Below are positions 12,401-22,564 of a DNA stretch of 64,000 nt, in pieces. The stretch is taken from the NCBI GenBank assembly GCA_023078555.1, contig CM041198.1, positions 5,160,354 to 5,224,353 of the forward strand. The letters are read 5' to 3'. Within the stretch, counting starts at the first letter, position 1. Each line of letters starts with the position of its first letter. This DNA comes from Ulva prolifera (lineage: Eukaryota > Chlorophyta > Ulvophyceae > Ulvales > Ulvaceae). Both the position numbers and the translations under genes were made by a program. The notes below the pieces were generated by a model that was not told where the DNA came from, did not search any database, and saw only the letters and a program-made list of their open reading frames with translations.

Positions 12401-13153
12401 CTGCTTTCATATGCCACATACCGACAAAGTGGCGTGGGCTGTGCAGGTAGGTCTTGGGGTGGCGTGTGCTTACGCCCGGAGCAAAGGCATAGACTGGATG
12501 TGGGAGCGCATCCAGGTGCTCGCGAGTGAGTTGCGCTCCAGCCTGCGGGCGATCCCGGCCGCCACCGTGCATGACCACGGGGAAGTGCTCTGCGGCATCG
12601 TCTCATTCTCCCTGGTGTGTCTGCCCAGGGCCATGCATCCCTCGACTTTGCCACGCATGCTGGAGCTGTGTGAGAGCGGTGGCTGTCAAAGATCGGCGGC
12701 CCTTTCATCATCAGATGCTTACGGCTGTTTGAAGTTTGCGAGCTACGCAGTCAGTGAGGGTGAATTTGTGCTCAGACTTCTTCATCTCATGGGGCCGACT
12801 GAGTGGTGGTCACGTTGTCGCCTGGGGCTGACCTCGTGCGCCCTGCGTCCACATCTTACACCGCACGCATGCAGGAGGGCTGGCCACCGCAGGCCGTCAA
12901 GGCCGCGCTGAGGGAGGGATGTGGCGCGTGGCTACAGGGACAATCTGGGGAGGGCCTGCACGAGGCGGCGGCGTTCAACGTCTCGGTGTCCGCGGCGCCC
13001 TCGACGCGGCTCGACTTTGAGCGCCGGGGGCTCTCGGCCGTCGTGCGCGCCTCCGTGCATGCCTACAACACGGCCGCGGAGGTGCAGGCGTTTGCAGCGG
13101 CGGTGAGGGTGCTCGCGTCCAACTCTGCCCGAGAAGGAGAGTTTGGTGCGTGA
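6417..13153 (+). CDS. Class V (PLP-dependent) aminotransferase-fold enzyme, 7 exons, 422 aa
   Basis: Exons: 6417-6486, 6579-6633, 6856-7057, 7606-7804, 8360-8655, 12447-12614, 12875-13153. All phases match, and donors are mostly GTGCGN. The product is a fold-type I pyridoxal-phosphate enzyme of the class V aminotransferase/cysteine desulfurase superfamily. The start MKPSLVHFNNAGCSLPAPGV fits the N-terminal FNNAG motif and is followed by HGGYEA-like GGYEASE. Exon 3 has SATAAWQRIFLGLPLW and TSMAEYGSNYLAYLQ. Exon 5 has LLDACQSVGQLPVDV (Asp182 would pair with the pyridine nitrogen) and STGRKYLRAPRG, where Lys208 is the expected Schiff-base lysine. The C-terminus has VRASVHAYNTAAEV. The length is normal for the superfamily and no targeting peptide is obvious. 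The substrate cannot be told; isopenicillin-N-epimerase-like or C-S lyase-like relatives are possible. This is the only intact AT copy in the window. Confidence 0.9.
8815..9122. other. ~300 bp segment inverted in unit A
   Basis: Reverse-complementing this part of AT intron 5 gives the sequence found in direct orientation at 24,770-25,020 (unit B) and, interrupted by an insertion, at 43,335-44,320 (unit C). B and C agree with each other, so the inversion most likely happened in unit A. It lies wholly inside the intron and should not alter the protein. Confidence 0.75.
8817..8834. repeat. Perfect 18 bp palindrome at an inversion breakpoint
   Basis: TGATGACGATCGTCATCA is its own reverse complement. 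It sits in intron 5 of the intact AT gene, at the left edge of the segment that is inverted relative to units B and C. Confidence 0.8.
10030..10200 (+). repeat. Dispersed repeat R1 in AT intron 5
   Basis: Same head (GTGTTACAAGGACAAAGC) and same CA-rich tail as the copies at 2,336, 18,352 and 46,287. Confidence 0.5.
11175..11262 (-). repeat. Dispersed repeat R1, minus-strand partial copy
   Basis: The reverse complement starts GTGTTACAAGGACAAAGC and continues with the GGTAGTACTGCCAG-type middle, but the CA-rich tail is short. It is also in AT intron 5. Confidence 0.45.
11960..12145 (+). repeat. ~120 bp minisatellite, two units, AT intron 5
   Basis: The TATCCA(T/G)G-CACCTGGA core occurs at about 12,000 and again at about 12,120. 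The same unit is present about four times in unit C (49,010-49,460), so copy number has changed since duplication. Confidence 0.6.
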
Positions 13154-13366
13154 GGCATGGCGATGGGGTCATGCGCGCTGCGTGTGGCTGCAGAGGGCGA
13201 CCTGATGTTTGTTGGGGTGGAGTACAGTTTGATTGGTCCTTGTATGTGACGAGATGCGGCGCGTGTTGTTGCGCTGGGCGTGTGGTGGTCGGTGAGGCGC
13301 CCAGGTATGATCGCAGGTGTGAGGAGCAGGGAGCCTGCTCATGGACTGAAGGTTGGTTTTCTCATG

Positions 13367-13371
13367 TGTAA
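13367..13371 (+). promoter_or_regulatory. TGTAA polyadenylation signal of the intact AT gene
   Basis: TGTAA lies about 215 bases after the AT stop codon and is also present at the matching place in unit C (near 50,920). A short LINE tail in the opposite orientation is inserted right at this site in unit A only. Confidence 0.5.
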
Positions 13372-13409
13372 AGTAAAGTAAATCTAAATTTACTGAGCCG
13401 TATCCTATC
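13371..13409 (-). mobile_element. LINE 3' tail fragment (~40 bp)
   Basis: On the minus strand this reads ATAGGATACGGCTCAGTAAA and continues into a TTTAC-repeat tail. It matches the 3' end of the complete element at 33,402-33,460 and the fragments at 23,345, 47,841 and 53,384. Unit C lacks it at the matching position. The AGTAAAT/ATTTACT inverted repeat at 13,377-13,394 forms the terminal hairpin. Confidence 0.6.
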
Positions 13410-13576
13410 GTGTTAAAGTGATTGGAGCACGCAGAGCTGGTGTGCCTGTAGCTGGGCCAACGCGGGGTCATCTTGATCCATCATGCATGACCGACTGTTC
13501 ACCTGTGACCGCGCACTCAACAAGGTATTGTAATGCCAGCCATGATCTGTGATGGACTCAACGGGGGATCACATAC

Positions 13577-14050
13577 TCGTAGCTGGTGCAGTACAGGCCA
13601 GTGCAGGGCGCGTCGAGAAGAGAGCTTTCGCTGCCTTTGGTCTTCAGCTGAGTTTCATGGATGATTGCAAGCCATTTGGTCACCTCTTTGCGAGTGTTCA
13701 CCTGTATGGTGCGATACTGATCGAAACCGTCGACGTTGCGGCAGTTGTAATGGGCATCGCCTTGGTCGTCGCCCTCAACTGCAAGCACAGCATTGTCACG
13801 TTTGTCCAGGTAGAAGTTGACGTTGCGACGCTTGTAGTCGCGGCCGTGCGCATGATGGTGATGCGCTGATGATCCTTCTCTCGTCTGCATATGTGCATTG
13901 CTCCATGTTGTGACTGTCAACAGCATGCTAGCACAACATTTCATCTGAATCAATGTTCTCTGACCGCGGTTGGGTACGCACGTCTTTGTTAGTCACGTAT
14001 ACCGCACAAGTTGATGCTGCATTGGCATTTTCTGTTACCTCGGAGGGGGG
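13577..14050 (-). pseudogene. X', partial gene X paralogue, unit A
   Basis: Exon-2-like segment 13,577-13,884 keeps the reading frame of the gene X domain (NVNFYLDKRDN, then AVLAVEGDDQGDAHYN) despite a 15-base net shortening. The GTATG donor at its end is kept. The exon-1-like segment (13,982 to ~14,040, SEVTENANAAS) lacks the ATG, and no second domain follows. It is a partial duplicate, nearly identical to 25,080-25,545. The kept frame leaves open that it is used with another start. Confidence 0.5.
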
Positions 14051-14112
14051 TCGGCACTCAGGCATCACGCACCGAACCGCGAGCACCTCAGAAACCAGCG
14101 CTGGGATCGTCT

Positions 14113-14298
14113 ATGGATCTCGCAGTAACCTCCTTCATGCTGTTGTATCTTTGTTTCGAGTCGCTGGGCGAAATCGACCTTTGGCCCGAAATCCGCGTGC
14201 ATGGCTGGGCAAAAAGCCCCATTGTGCCCAGCGAGCGCGAGAACGCGCCCAGCGGTACCGGGAGTGCCCTGCCACATATGACGTCATGGATATCATAA
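14113..14298 (+). CDS. Possible 61-codon ORF
   Basis: Starts MDLAVTSFMLLYLCFESLGE and is identical in unit B (about 25,607-25,792) except near the end. It has a hydrophobic N-terminus and no recognised domain. It overlaps the region upstream of X', so it may be only a conserved non-coding stretch. Confidence 0.2.
   Translation: MDLAVTSFMLLYLCFESLGEIDLWPEIRVHGWAKSPIVPSERENAPSGTGSALPHMTSWIS
14279..14286. promoter_or_regulatory. TGACGTCA (CRE/bZIP-type) palindrome
   Basis: A perfect consensus palindrome for CREB/bZIP-type factors, lying between the divergent X' and CC genes. It is kept at 25,773-25,780 in unit B. Function is inferred from the motif only. Confidence 0.35.
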
Positions 14299-15419
14299 GT
14301 TCCTAGCTCTTTCGAGACACGTTGTGGCTAAGGCAGCTGTCACGCCCCAGCAGCGAGATCGTCGAGAACAGATGGTGCAATCACTTCATTCGCCTTTGCC
14401 CGCATTCGCACGCTCTGCGCTGCTTGTGTTTGACTCGCACTGTACTCAAACTGTATCGCCCTGAACACTGCCGTCGCGATTGTAGCCAACGCGGTGTGCA
14501 AAGCTCAGCGCCGTGCGCATACGTCATACTGGTGGAATAGGGCCCAGTGGTGTAAACAATAATTTAATTGCCCCCGGGCCGTCGGGGCCACTCTGATTTT
14601 GACATCGGAGCATCCGCTGTGTCTTTCCAACCTGCTCGCGGTGTCGGTTGCACTTGTTTTTGTGCGCGGAGTGAGAGGGGCTCCTCGCAAACGGCTTCGC
14701 CGCGCATTTCCTCGTCGACCACCGGAAGTGCGTGGGATTCCCCCCCCCCCCCCCCCCCCCCCCCCCAAAAAACTGTTTTTTTGACATGACTGTCATGGAC
14801 TTAGACCACTGAGTCTGATCTTGGGGTTGTCGACATAGTCGTACACAACATCGCCGCGCGGAGCAACAACAGCCTACAATGCATGAGAAGGGGCGGTGCA
14901 CCTGCAGCGCTGCGGCCCGTACGCCACTCAAGGCCACGTACACATAGGCGTGTACAGGAGCATGCAGGGCCCTGTCGTATTTCAACTATGTGGCGCAGCA
15001 TAGACGTCAATACATGTATCTGATGTGTTGACGCTCCACCACGCAAGGGTGTTTTCGCACCTTACAAATGTCGTGTTGCGTTCATCACTTATGCGTCACG
15101 GACGCCTGAGATCTATGCGACAACACATTTGGAGTAGGAAAAGCTCTTCAACCGGCCCGCTTTTATCTGCAGTCCGCTGGCGACTCCGTCCCAAGGGAAT
15201 TCAGCCTCTTGTAGCATGCGAAAGGACTGCAGCAGGACGGTGCGTGCCGCTGTCATCCCTTGTACTCTCACATGCTTCCGTATATGTCTTATTGGCAGCG
15301 CTTGGATGCAGTCCCCAAGGAGTATTGTGCGTGCAGCTTGTCCATGCTGTGCATGCCCTCTTCGGAATCCATTACCTCTTTCTTCACCTTCGGCATTCCT
15401 ACAGCCTTACTAGTATATA
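14299..15419. other. CC upstream region, unit A/B junction
   Basis: About 1.1 kb upstream of CC copy B with no convincing gene. It contains a 27-base C run (14,740-14,766) followed by A6, and a TATATATAG box at about 15,414. It is nearly identical to 25,793-26,906. Open frames exist on both strands and I cannot choose between them. Confidence 0.4.
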
Positions 15420-15832
15420 TAGTTAAAGAGGTGCGTTCCCTGCGTGAAGAATGTGGTGGCACGCAAGTCACGGTCCGTCGTGCGACGCACTATAACCAAG
15501 AGCATGGGAGTGCTCGAGACGGAATGCTATCTGTCTAGCAGTTCTCTGGTGCAGAATTCTGATACCAAGCAGATTCTCGGCAAGCTTGAGCAGTCTGTCG
15601 AACAATCTGTCAAGCAAGAAGACTGGGTTAAAGAGGTGCGTTTCCTGCGTGACAAATGCGGCACGCAAGTCACGTTCCGTTGTGCGACGCACTATAACCA
15701 AGAGCATGGGAGTGCTCGAGACGGAATGCTATCTGTCTAGCAGTTCTCTGGTGCAGAATTCTGATACCAAGCAGATTCTCGGCAAGCTTGAGCAGTCTGT
15801 CAAACAATCTGTCAAGCAAGAAGACTGGGTTA
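15420..15832 (+). repeat. 206 bp tandem duplication at the CC 5' end
   Basis: The GTTAAAGAGGTGCGTT motif recurs at about 15,422, 15,628 and 15,834, a period of 206-207 bases. Each unit carries an ATG (15,504 and 15,706). Unit C has the sequence once, so the duplication is specific to unit B. A length of 206 is not divisible by three, so the upstream copy reads into a stop at 15,740. Confidence 0.75.
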
Positions 15833-16356
15833 AAGAGGTGCGTTTCCTGCGTGACAAATGTGGGACGCTAGTCACGGTCCGTTGTGCGACACGTGTGGTA
15901 GACAACACGTTGAGCAGCTGCTGGGTGCAGAATGCGACTACCAGTCAGATTCTCGGCAAGCTCCAGACCCAGAGCGCCCAGGGTGGCGAGGAGTTAAAAA
16001 ACTTAAGTGGGAAGGTTGACAAACTTCAAGACGCATATGCGAAGCAGGTCACAGGCATAGCTGTCTTGAGCGTGACGGCTGACAACTTGACGACCCAGAA
16101 TGCCCAGATTGCCGAGCAGTCAAAGATCACAGATTCAAAGGTTGACGACCTCAAGGATGCATGTGCGAAGCACGACACAGGCATAGCTGTCTTGAGCGTG
16201 AAGGTTGACAACTTGACGACCCAGAATGCCCAGATTGCCGAGCAGTCAAAGATCACAGATTCAAAGGTTGACGACCTCAAGGCCGCGTCCGCAACGTTGG
16301 GCATGGACGTGGCCGCCCTCGCCGTGAGAGTTGACGAGCTTGAGCAGCAGCACTGA
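15706..16356 (+). CDS. CC coiled-coil repeat protein, unit B copy, 216 aa
   Basis: This start is the first ATG in frame with the repeats; it begins MGVLETECYLSSSSLVQNSD. The N-terminal ~90 residues contain two related modules, LVQNSDTKQILGKLEQSVKQ and WVQNATTSQILGKLQTQSAQ, separated by a Cys-containing stretch (KEVRFLRDKCGTLVTVRCAT). Residues from about 95 on form the coiled coil: GKVDKLQDAYAKQV, then two 42-residue repeats and the common end RVDELEQQH. No signal peptide is visible. The function is unknown; the design looks like a soluble filament or oligomer. An upstream exon or the alternative ATG in the 206 bp duplication cannot be excluded. A TGTAA follows at 16,472. Confidence 0.6.
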   Translation: MGVLETECYLSSSSLVQNSDTKQILGKLEQSVKQSVKQEDWVKEVRFLRDKCGTLVTVRCATRVVDNTLSSCWVQNATTSQILGKLQTQSAQGGEELKNLSGKVDKLQDAYAKQVTGIAVLSVTADNLTTQNAQIAEQSKITDSKVDDLKDACAKHDTGIAVLSVKVDNLTTQNAQIAEQSKITDSKVDDLKAASATLGMDVAALAVRVDELEQQH

Positions 16357-19300
16357 GATGTCCTTACCCATTCCATTTGCGAGCATCACGGTGAGGCAGC
16401 ACTATGTTGTCCTTACGGCTACCTTGTGTATAACACAGTCCTTACAGTCGGGGCCAAGCCAGCACAATGTTTGTAAGGAAACCTGGAGGTAGCCCAACTG
16501 TAGGAAGTATTTCGGGCTTGGCTTTGGTCGGGAGGAGCTGGTGTGTATGGACATGGTAAGGACCAGCACCGGGTAGGCAGCAGAGATGATCACTAGGCTA
16601 ATATTTTATGTATTGGAGTGAGTGATGTTGAGGAAAGGGTACCCCAAGCCTTTGTGTGCATAGGTTCACGTGAAGGTTGTGGTTCAAAATGAGAGAGCAT
16701 ATTGTGTATGCTCTCGCTTGCTTTGCCTGCCCATTGTGCTGATGTTTGTCTGACTGCAACGCTGAAACGGATCGAATGGTGTACTTCGGTTACAAGGTAG
16801 CTCTGTCCGTAGATTATCAAAGACGTAGTCCTTATAAACAGTACATTATACAACACATGTTGACATGGCAGCACCACAGCCGGGTGTGCCCTCTGGCCAC
16901 TATCCCAGTATGTCGGGATTGCTACGGCATTCCATAACAAACGCGCTGGACAACAGAACTGCAGCTTACGCCTCAGACGCTGGCAAGTTGCATCGAAAGT
17001 GTCAAATGACGGTGAATGCTGCTCCATACGGAATGCTGCTCCGCACGTCATTGATGTAGGTTTTAGCGGTAGATAGGCACTCCAAGCGTGGCTCAGTTCC
17101 CTTGCAGCCACGCACTGATGCATGAACTATGACTTCGGACGGCGCTGGTAACAACATGACCGGCCCGGATGAGAAACACATTAAGTATCACTTCCATTGT
17201 ATGTATGGAAGGATCCAGACGTAGCGTCGGCATGCGAATTTACCTTGGATGGCTGCACACAACGGGATGGTAGCGGGATGTCACGAATGGCTGCGATCGC
17301 AGATAGATTTCTCATGTAACTTGGCGGTTGAAATATTCTCATCTCTAGCAGTCTTGTTGTGCCCAATGACTGTGGTACAGCGATTGCGGGCGCTGAATCA
17401 GCAGTCAACTCGTGGCGCCCTTGTTAGCAGCAGCAGAAAAAGACGCTGCGTCTATGCCACAGCCACAATATGCAGCTTTGTATGAACATTAAGGTTTGTC
17501 ACTGTCTTGCTGAAGATCAGTACGGCTGATTGGTCTACATCTTAGCGCACAGACGTCCGCCCGACGGTGATGCACATACTTACGATTGTCCACGCTCAAA
17601 ACATGACATCGGTTTGGTCATGAAGTGCGATCAACGTTTCCTCGTGATTTGTAAGTTCCTTGTTCGGTGCAGCAAGGGCAGCCACTCGAATTGAAGAACG
17701 TTGCTGTGTCTGGTGTGAGCACAGGTTCGAGCACGTAGCGGCCTATGCGGTCCTACAGCCGTAGCTCGATGAAGCACTAAATTTGACTTTTGGTCGGGGC
17801 TGTCGCTTCCATTGTAGCTTTCATGGTTTCCCATTCGCTGAAGCCCTCCCGAGGCACAAGCAGACTCGTTTCACCATGCAACCAGTTGCAGCATACCCAC
17901 CATGATCGCACACTAAATGTCACGAGCATCGGAATCTACCTAGGTCTCATGGCTCAGCTGCGAAGCACTGTAGCCATGTATTGTTAGTGTTGCAGTGTGG
18001 ATTGGTGCCAAATTGTTGCTGTTCCATGCAAAGACTTACTTCATCGCAGCTGCCCGAGACAATCAAGCTTCTGTCAATAGAGTGGTCCTCATTCAAATGC
18101 ATGTGTTGTTTGCATCAAATGGTTGTCAACGAGGTGCATCGGTGCAGATCTGGCGCTGACACTGTGTAAGACGACTTGTCATGATCAGATGAGATGTTCT
18201 GACTTGCACTGCACCGACGTTCCTGTTACATCAGACACTAGCATAACAAGAGTGGGCTCAAAATAGAACAACGAGGGTACTCTGAGCAGCAGGGTGCAGT
18301 GAGCAGTGCTACTGAGGGGAAGACTGGTTATCATGTATTTCAGAACAGCTATGTGTTACAAGGGCAAAGCATTGCAGGTGGCACCGCGAGCAGCGACCAG
18401 AGGAAACGCACACCCACGCAACCAGCCACACGCAGCACACATCATCACACCCACGCATCTTCATCACCCGTGCCGGCCACAGCCACACAACCACCACGTA
18501 CAAGCCCCCACACCCCACAAACACAACCGCACGCCCGCCCGCAGAATAGCCATGTGTGGTCATGCTGAAGGGCATGGCGTGCTTGCCCTGTGCAGCCTGC
18601 TGGCCACCGCTAGCCCTCTAGCCAATCAGCCAGCCATTACATATTGCGACCATGACCTGTATGTGATGCACCATATTTCCCGTGAGGAATGCACAGTCAC
18701 TACACAATCCTGTATGGTCCCTATATACCACACACACACTCTGGACGATCATGTTCAGGAGCAACGGTCTGAGAAGAAAGAGCTTGGGCGGGGTCTCCGG
18801 GCAGACTTCGTTGAGGCCGTACGCGACTTGAAGCGGGACCAGAATCCAGACCAACAAAGCTCGGCTCCAAGGATGCAAAGTGTAGGTGTGATGGCATGGT
18901 ACCACATGTGCAGCCATATCCAGTATCGCGGAGCTGAAATCCAGCATTAGCTAATCGTATTTTGTCATATGCTTTATGGAATTGATGACAGTGCATGGTC
19001 TTTTCTGCGTCCAACAGCTAAAGTAGTGTATATGGAGAGGCATATTGGCACACATGGGTTGTGCAGCTAATTATCTCTGTAGGCCTGTTCATGAGCTCAG
19101 CTGACGTGTATCCAGCTGATATCAAGCCTCAGTGCCCTGTGCACAACCAGGAAAGGTCAAGGAATGTTTGTCTCTCAACTCTAATTACGAAACTCTGTGA
19201 CTGGGTCGCCATAGCCGCATGCCGTCCTGTCATAGATCCTAGCCTACATGACTGACGTAAAAAACACGCATTGATTACTTTTTGGACTTTACATCTGTGT

Positions 19301-19586
19301 GCAGCTTTCACCGCTGACGTGGAACACTGCTGTGGTTCACAGTCTTTACATGACAGAGGTGCCTACCCTGAAGAGGTCGGTATTGTCTTGTTTTCTTACA
19401 CAATTGTCCAAAGTATGACAGTGCACAAGATCTGTTATTATGACACGGTAATCATAGAGTCAATACACCATGGTCAACACTCAGTACACAGCTGCCATTG
19501 CGTTGGTGCGCAGCCAAGATCAATAGGACGACTTCTCAGAGGCGCCTGGCATATGCACCAGCTCTAGCATTAGTGTCCTCCAGCAG
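16357..19586. other. Unit B spacer between CC and gene X
   Basis: Near-identical counterpart of 336-3,570. No gene is supported. It includes the R1 repeat at 18,352-18,535. Confidence 0.5.
18352..18535 (+). repeat. Dispersed repeat R1, unit B
   Basis: Orthologous to the copy at 2,336-2,515, with the same head and CA-rich tail. It was carried along by the segmental duplication rather than inserted separately. Confidence 0.5.
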
Positions 19587-21877
19587 TCATGGCAACCTTG
19601 TCCACCATGCGATTGAGGTCTCATGAGGCAGCGCCAGTGGGGAGGCAGAGGAAGGTGGGCCGCATGGTGAAAGTGCGGCGGGGGCGGCGCCCTCGAGGCT
19701 GGCGAGCGCGGAGCGCGCCGCGCGGGACAGCTGAGCGCCCTTGCCCTCGAGCGCGGCAGAGATGACAGGCAGGTATGCTTCGATGTGAGCGACGCCGTTC
19801 TGCACAGGATGGTATGCGGGGTCAGTGCGCAGCTATCGGAGATCGATTGGAGCCATTGCATGGTAAATAACCAGATCACAGCACCAGGCATCGCATCAAC
19901 AGCAGCTGTTGGGGAGCACAGACTTTGAGAGTTGAACACACCGACACATGAGAATAACAACTTCTGGCCGACTGTTGCCACCGTGCCTACCGTCACACCC
20001 TCGGCCACAGAACATAGAGCGGCCTTCACGTCGTCTGATGTGCGTCCATTGCGAGGTCATTTGGTTTCAAACATGTGACACGCAGCGGCGCTGTGTGTTT
20101 GGCGGGGGCAGGCGCACCGCTTCGGAGGGCGGGGTCTGCGGCGACGCGGGCGCGCTTAGAGCGGCGGGTGACGCCCTCCGCCGGGGGGGACTCGCGGCGA
20201 TTCACGGATCGCGGCGACCGGCTGCGGCGCGGCGTGCCGCCATGGGAGTGGCCCTGCAGTGTCGCAGCTATTGAGAGTCACACGCGTCAGGCCGGGAGCG
20301 TGCCGGGGCATGCTGACTTGCCTTTGCCCCGCAGGTGACGATGTGGGCATACGGCAGGTCACATCAGGCAGAAGGCCGGTGTGGTGCTGGGTATGAGCTC
20401 TGCACTGCCAGGAGTCACGCATGCATGCACACATAGTGTTCCCCCACCCCGGAACCGAGGTGCACGGGATGTCCCGCTGCAACCGAGGTGCACGGGATGT
20501 CCCGCTGCACTGAGTGGGAGCAGAACTTCATTGCTGCTGCCATGGTTGCTGGAAGCGCATGCTGTGGCTCCGGGCGACATGTCTGCAGGTCGCACTCATC
20601 GACCGCCTGACCGCCGCCCGGCATGCATGCTGGCCTGTCGAGAATTCAAAGCATCCGGAGGCCGTTGCACTTAGCGCAACGCATGCATGTACCCTACATC
20701 TACCCAGGGCTGCACAGGGCCACGTGGCACAGTCGGTGCCACACGCCCATACCTTGCAGGGCATCAGCATGGCAGGGGGTGGCGCACGGTGCGGATGTGG
20801 TCGCCGACATTCATCGCGGCCTTCGGCGCGTTGCGTGAGATGAACTGCTCGAGCCGATGCATGACCTGCTGCTGGTTTGTGCACGGCGGCATCGGTGCCC
20901 GCGTCCCGAACGGCTCGACGGCACTGAACGTGTAGTGGCCGTCACGCGCGTCGCGCTCCTGCCCCTGCACCGCCAGGTGCTCCTGCTCGTGCTGGTCAAA
21001 GAGCACCCACTTGTTCACCCGCCGGCTGTCCGGCATGTGGTCCCGCCGCTGCCTGCAGGCGCCCCTCTGGAGATCACCGACTGTAGTGTACGCTGAGCCA
21101 TTTTGACTGGCTCTCACACATGTCATATGTGCTTTCACGACCCTCAACAGAATGATACGTAGTGGTTCGATGAGAACATGAGTCAGTTCTGGGCAAGCCA
21201 CTCATGTTGCTCATCTGCTGCAGCGTCCGTGACAGACATGTGCAGTCCAGATGCAGCAAGGAGCTTCTACATGGCCAGTCACGGGGCAACATATGACCAG
21301 CGCTCAATGAGACATTGCGATGCCATTCGAGATTCATGGTGGACTTTAGCCGGGGAGCACATACTCGTGTCTGGTGTAGTACAGGCCATTCTCATCCAGT
21401 GCTGGCGGGTCGAGGAGAGAACTTTCGCTTCCCTTGGACTTCAGCTGAGTTTCATGGATGATCATTTCAAGCCATTCGATCACCTCTTTGCGAGTGTTCA
21501 CCTGTATGGTGCCATAATGCTCGAAACCATCGACGTTGTGATAGTTATAGTGGGCATCGCCTTGGTCTTCGCCCTCAACAGCAAGCACAGCGTTGTCATC
21601 TTTGTCCACGAGGTAGAAGTTGACGTTGCGATGCTTGGAGTCCCGGCCGTGCCCATGATGGTGATGAGCTGATGATCCTTCTCTCGTCTGCATTATGTGC
21701 ATCTAGTGTGCTGCTCTAGACGTGTTTTTGACTCTCAACGGGTTGCCAGCACAACAGTTGATCTGAAGCAATTTTCTCTGACCGCGCTTGGGCACGCACC
21801 TCTTTGTAAGTCACGTATACCGCGCCAGTTGATGCCGCATTGGCATTTTCTGTTACCTCGTTGGTGTCCATCGCCAT
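19587..21877 (-). CDS. Gene X, unit B copy (apparently intact), duplicated unknown domain
   Basis: Minus-strand model: exon 1 21,800-21,877 (MAMDTNEVTENANAASTGAV, donor GTGCGT), exon 2 21,365-21,687 (donor GTATGT), exon 3 20,788-21,052 (donor GTGCGC). Phases agree and give 222 codons. Exon 4 starts at 20,253 and exon 5 is probably 19,587-19,799; the exon 4/5 join is unresolved. Exons 2 and 3 carry diverged copies of one domain: VNFYLVDKDDNAVLAVEGED with GDAHYNYHNV and EVIEWLEMII, and VNKWVLFDQHEQEHLAVQGQ with DGHYTFSAVEPFG and VMHRLEQFIS. A His-rich HHHGHGRDSKHR precedes the first. Exon 4 has TPRRSRSPRS and RRSKRARV, a likely nuclear localisation signal. Exon 5 has ALEGKGAQLSRAARSALASL. I do not recognise the domain; a nuclear role is inference. 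Confidence 0.5.
20453..20508 (+). repeat. 28 bp direct duplication specific to unit B
   Basis: A 28-base unit starting AACCGAGGTGCACGGG occurs twice back to back. Unit A has it once (about 4,438-4,465). It falls in an intron of gene X on the minus strand. Confidence 0.7.
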
Positions 21878-22564
21878 TGCGGTCCCAGGCGCTCAGAGTG
21901 ATGGCAGGTGTGCACGAGCACTGCAATAGCAAAGCAACTACAGCATGCGGCAATTAACGCCCTCAGGCTCGACATAAACAACAAACCTTGGTGTGCAGCC
22001 GTTGACCTATCCGTGCAAGCTGTCTCATCAACATGGAGTCAACTGAGTGTCTGGACGTATTCGAATTGCCATGTATATGCGCTGTACTAAAGCGGTGCAC
22101 CCGCTTGCAGAAGCAGTATGCCAGCGGCTTTCCTGAAACTTGTTTCGTACTGCTGCGTAACGAGCAGGCTTGATGAACGAATCACGTTGTCAACACACTA
22201 GCACATATCATCCACGGACGACCATTTGCGACAGTACAGCTACGCTGACGTGTCCGTGTTGTTAGACGTATTCCAGGATGCTTGCCAGCACGCTGATGTA
22301 GGGGCTTTCGTGGTTCCAAAGCCTGCAATCCTGTGCTTGTAGACCCGGCGATCAGCTGAGCGAGCATTCCCATGCTTGCCGCTTGGCACGGGGCTCTCTC
22401 TTCGGCACGCAGCTGACCGGCCATACACTCCGCGTCAAGGAGTCACACAGTCGTGGCCGGTGTGGTCTGTATTGCTCCGACACAGCGCGATGTACCGCCC
22501 CTCGTTGCCATGTGGCGGTCGCAACATATCGGCTAATGTTGGACGAGCACCGCAGGCCGACGCG

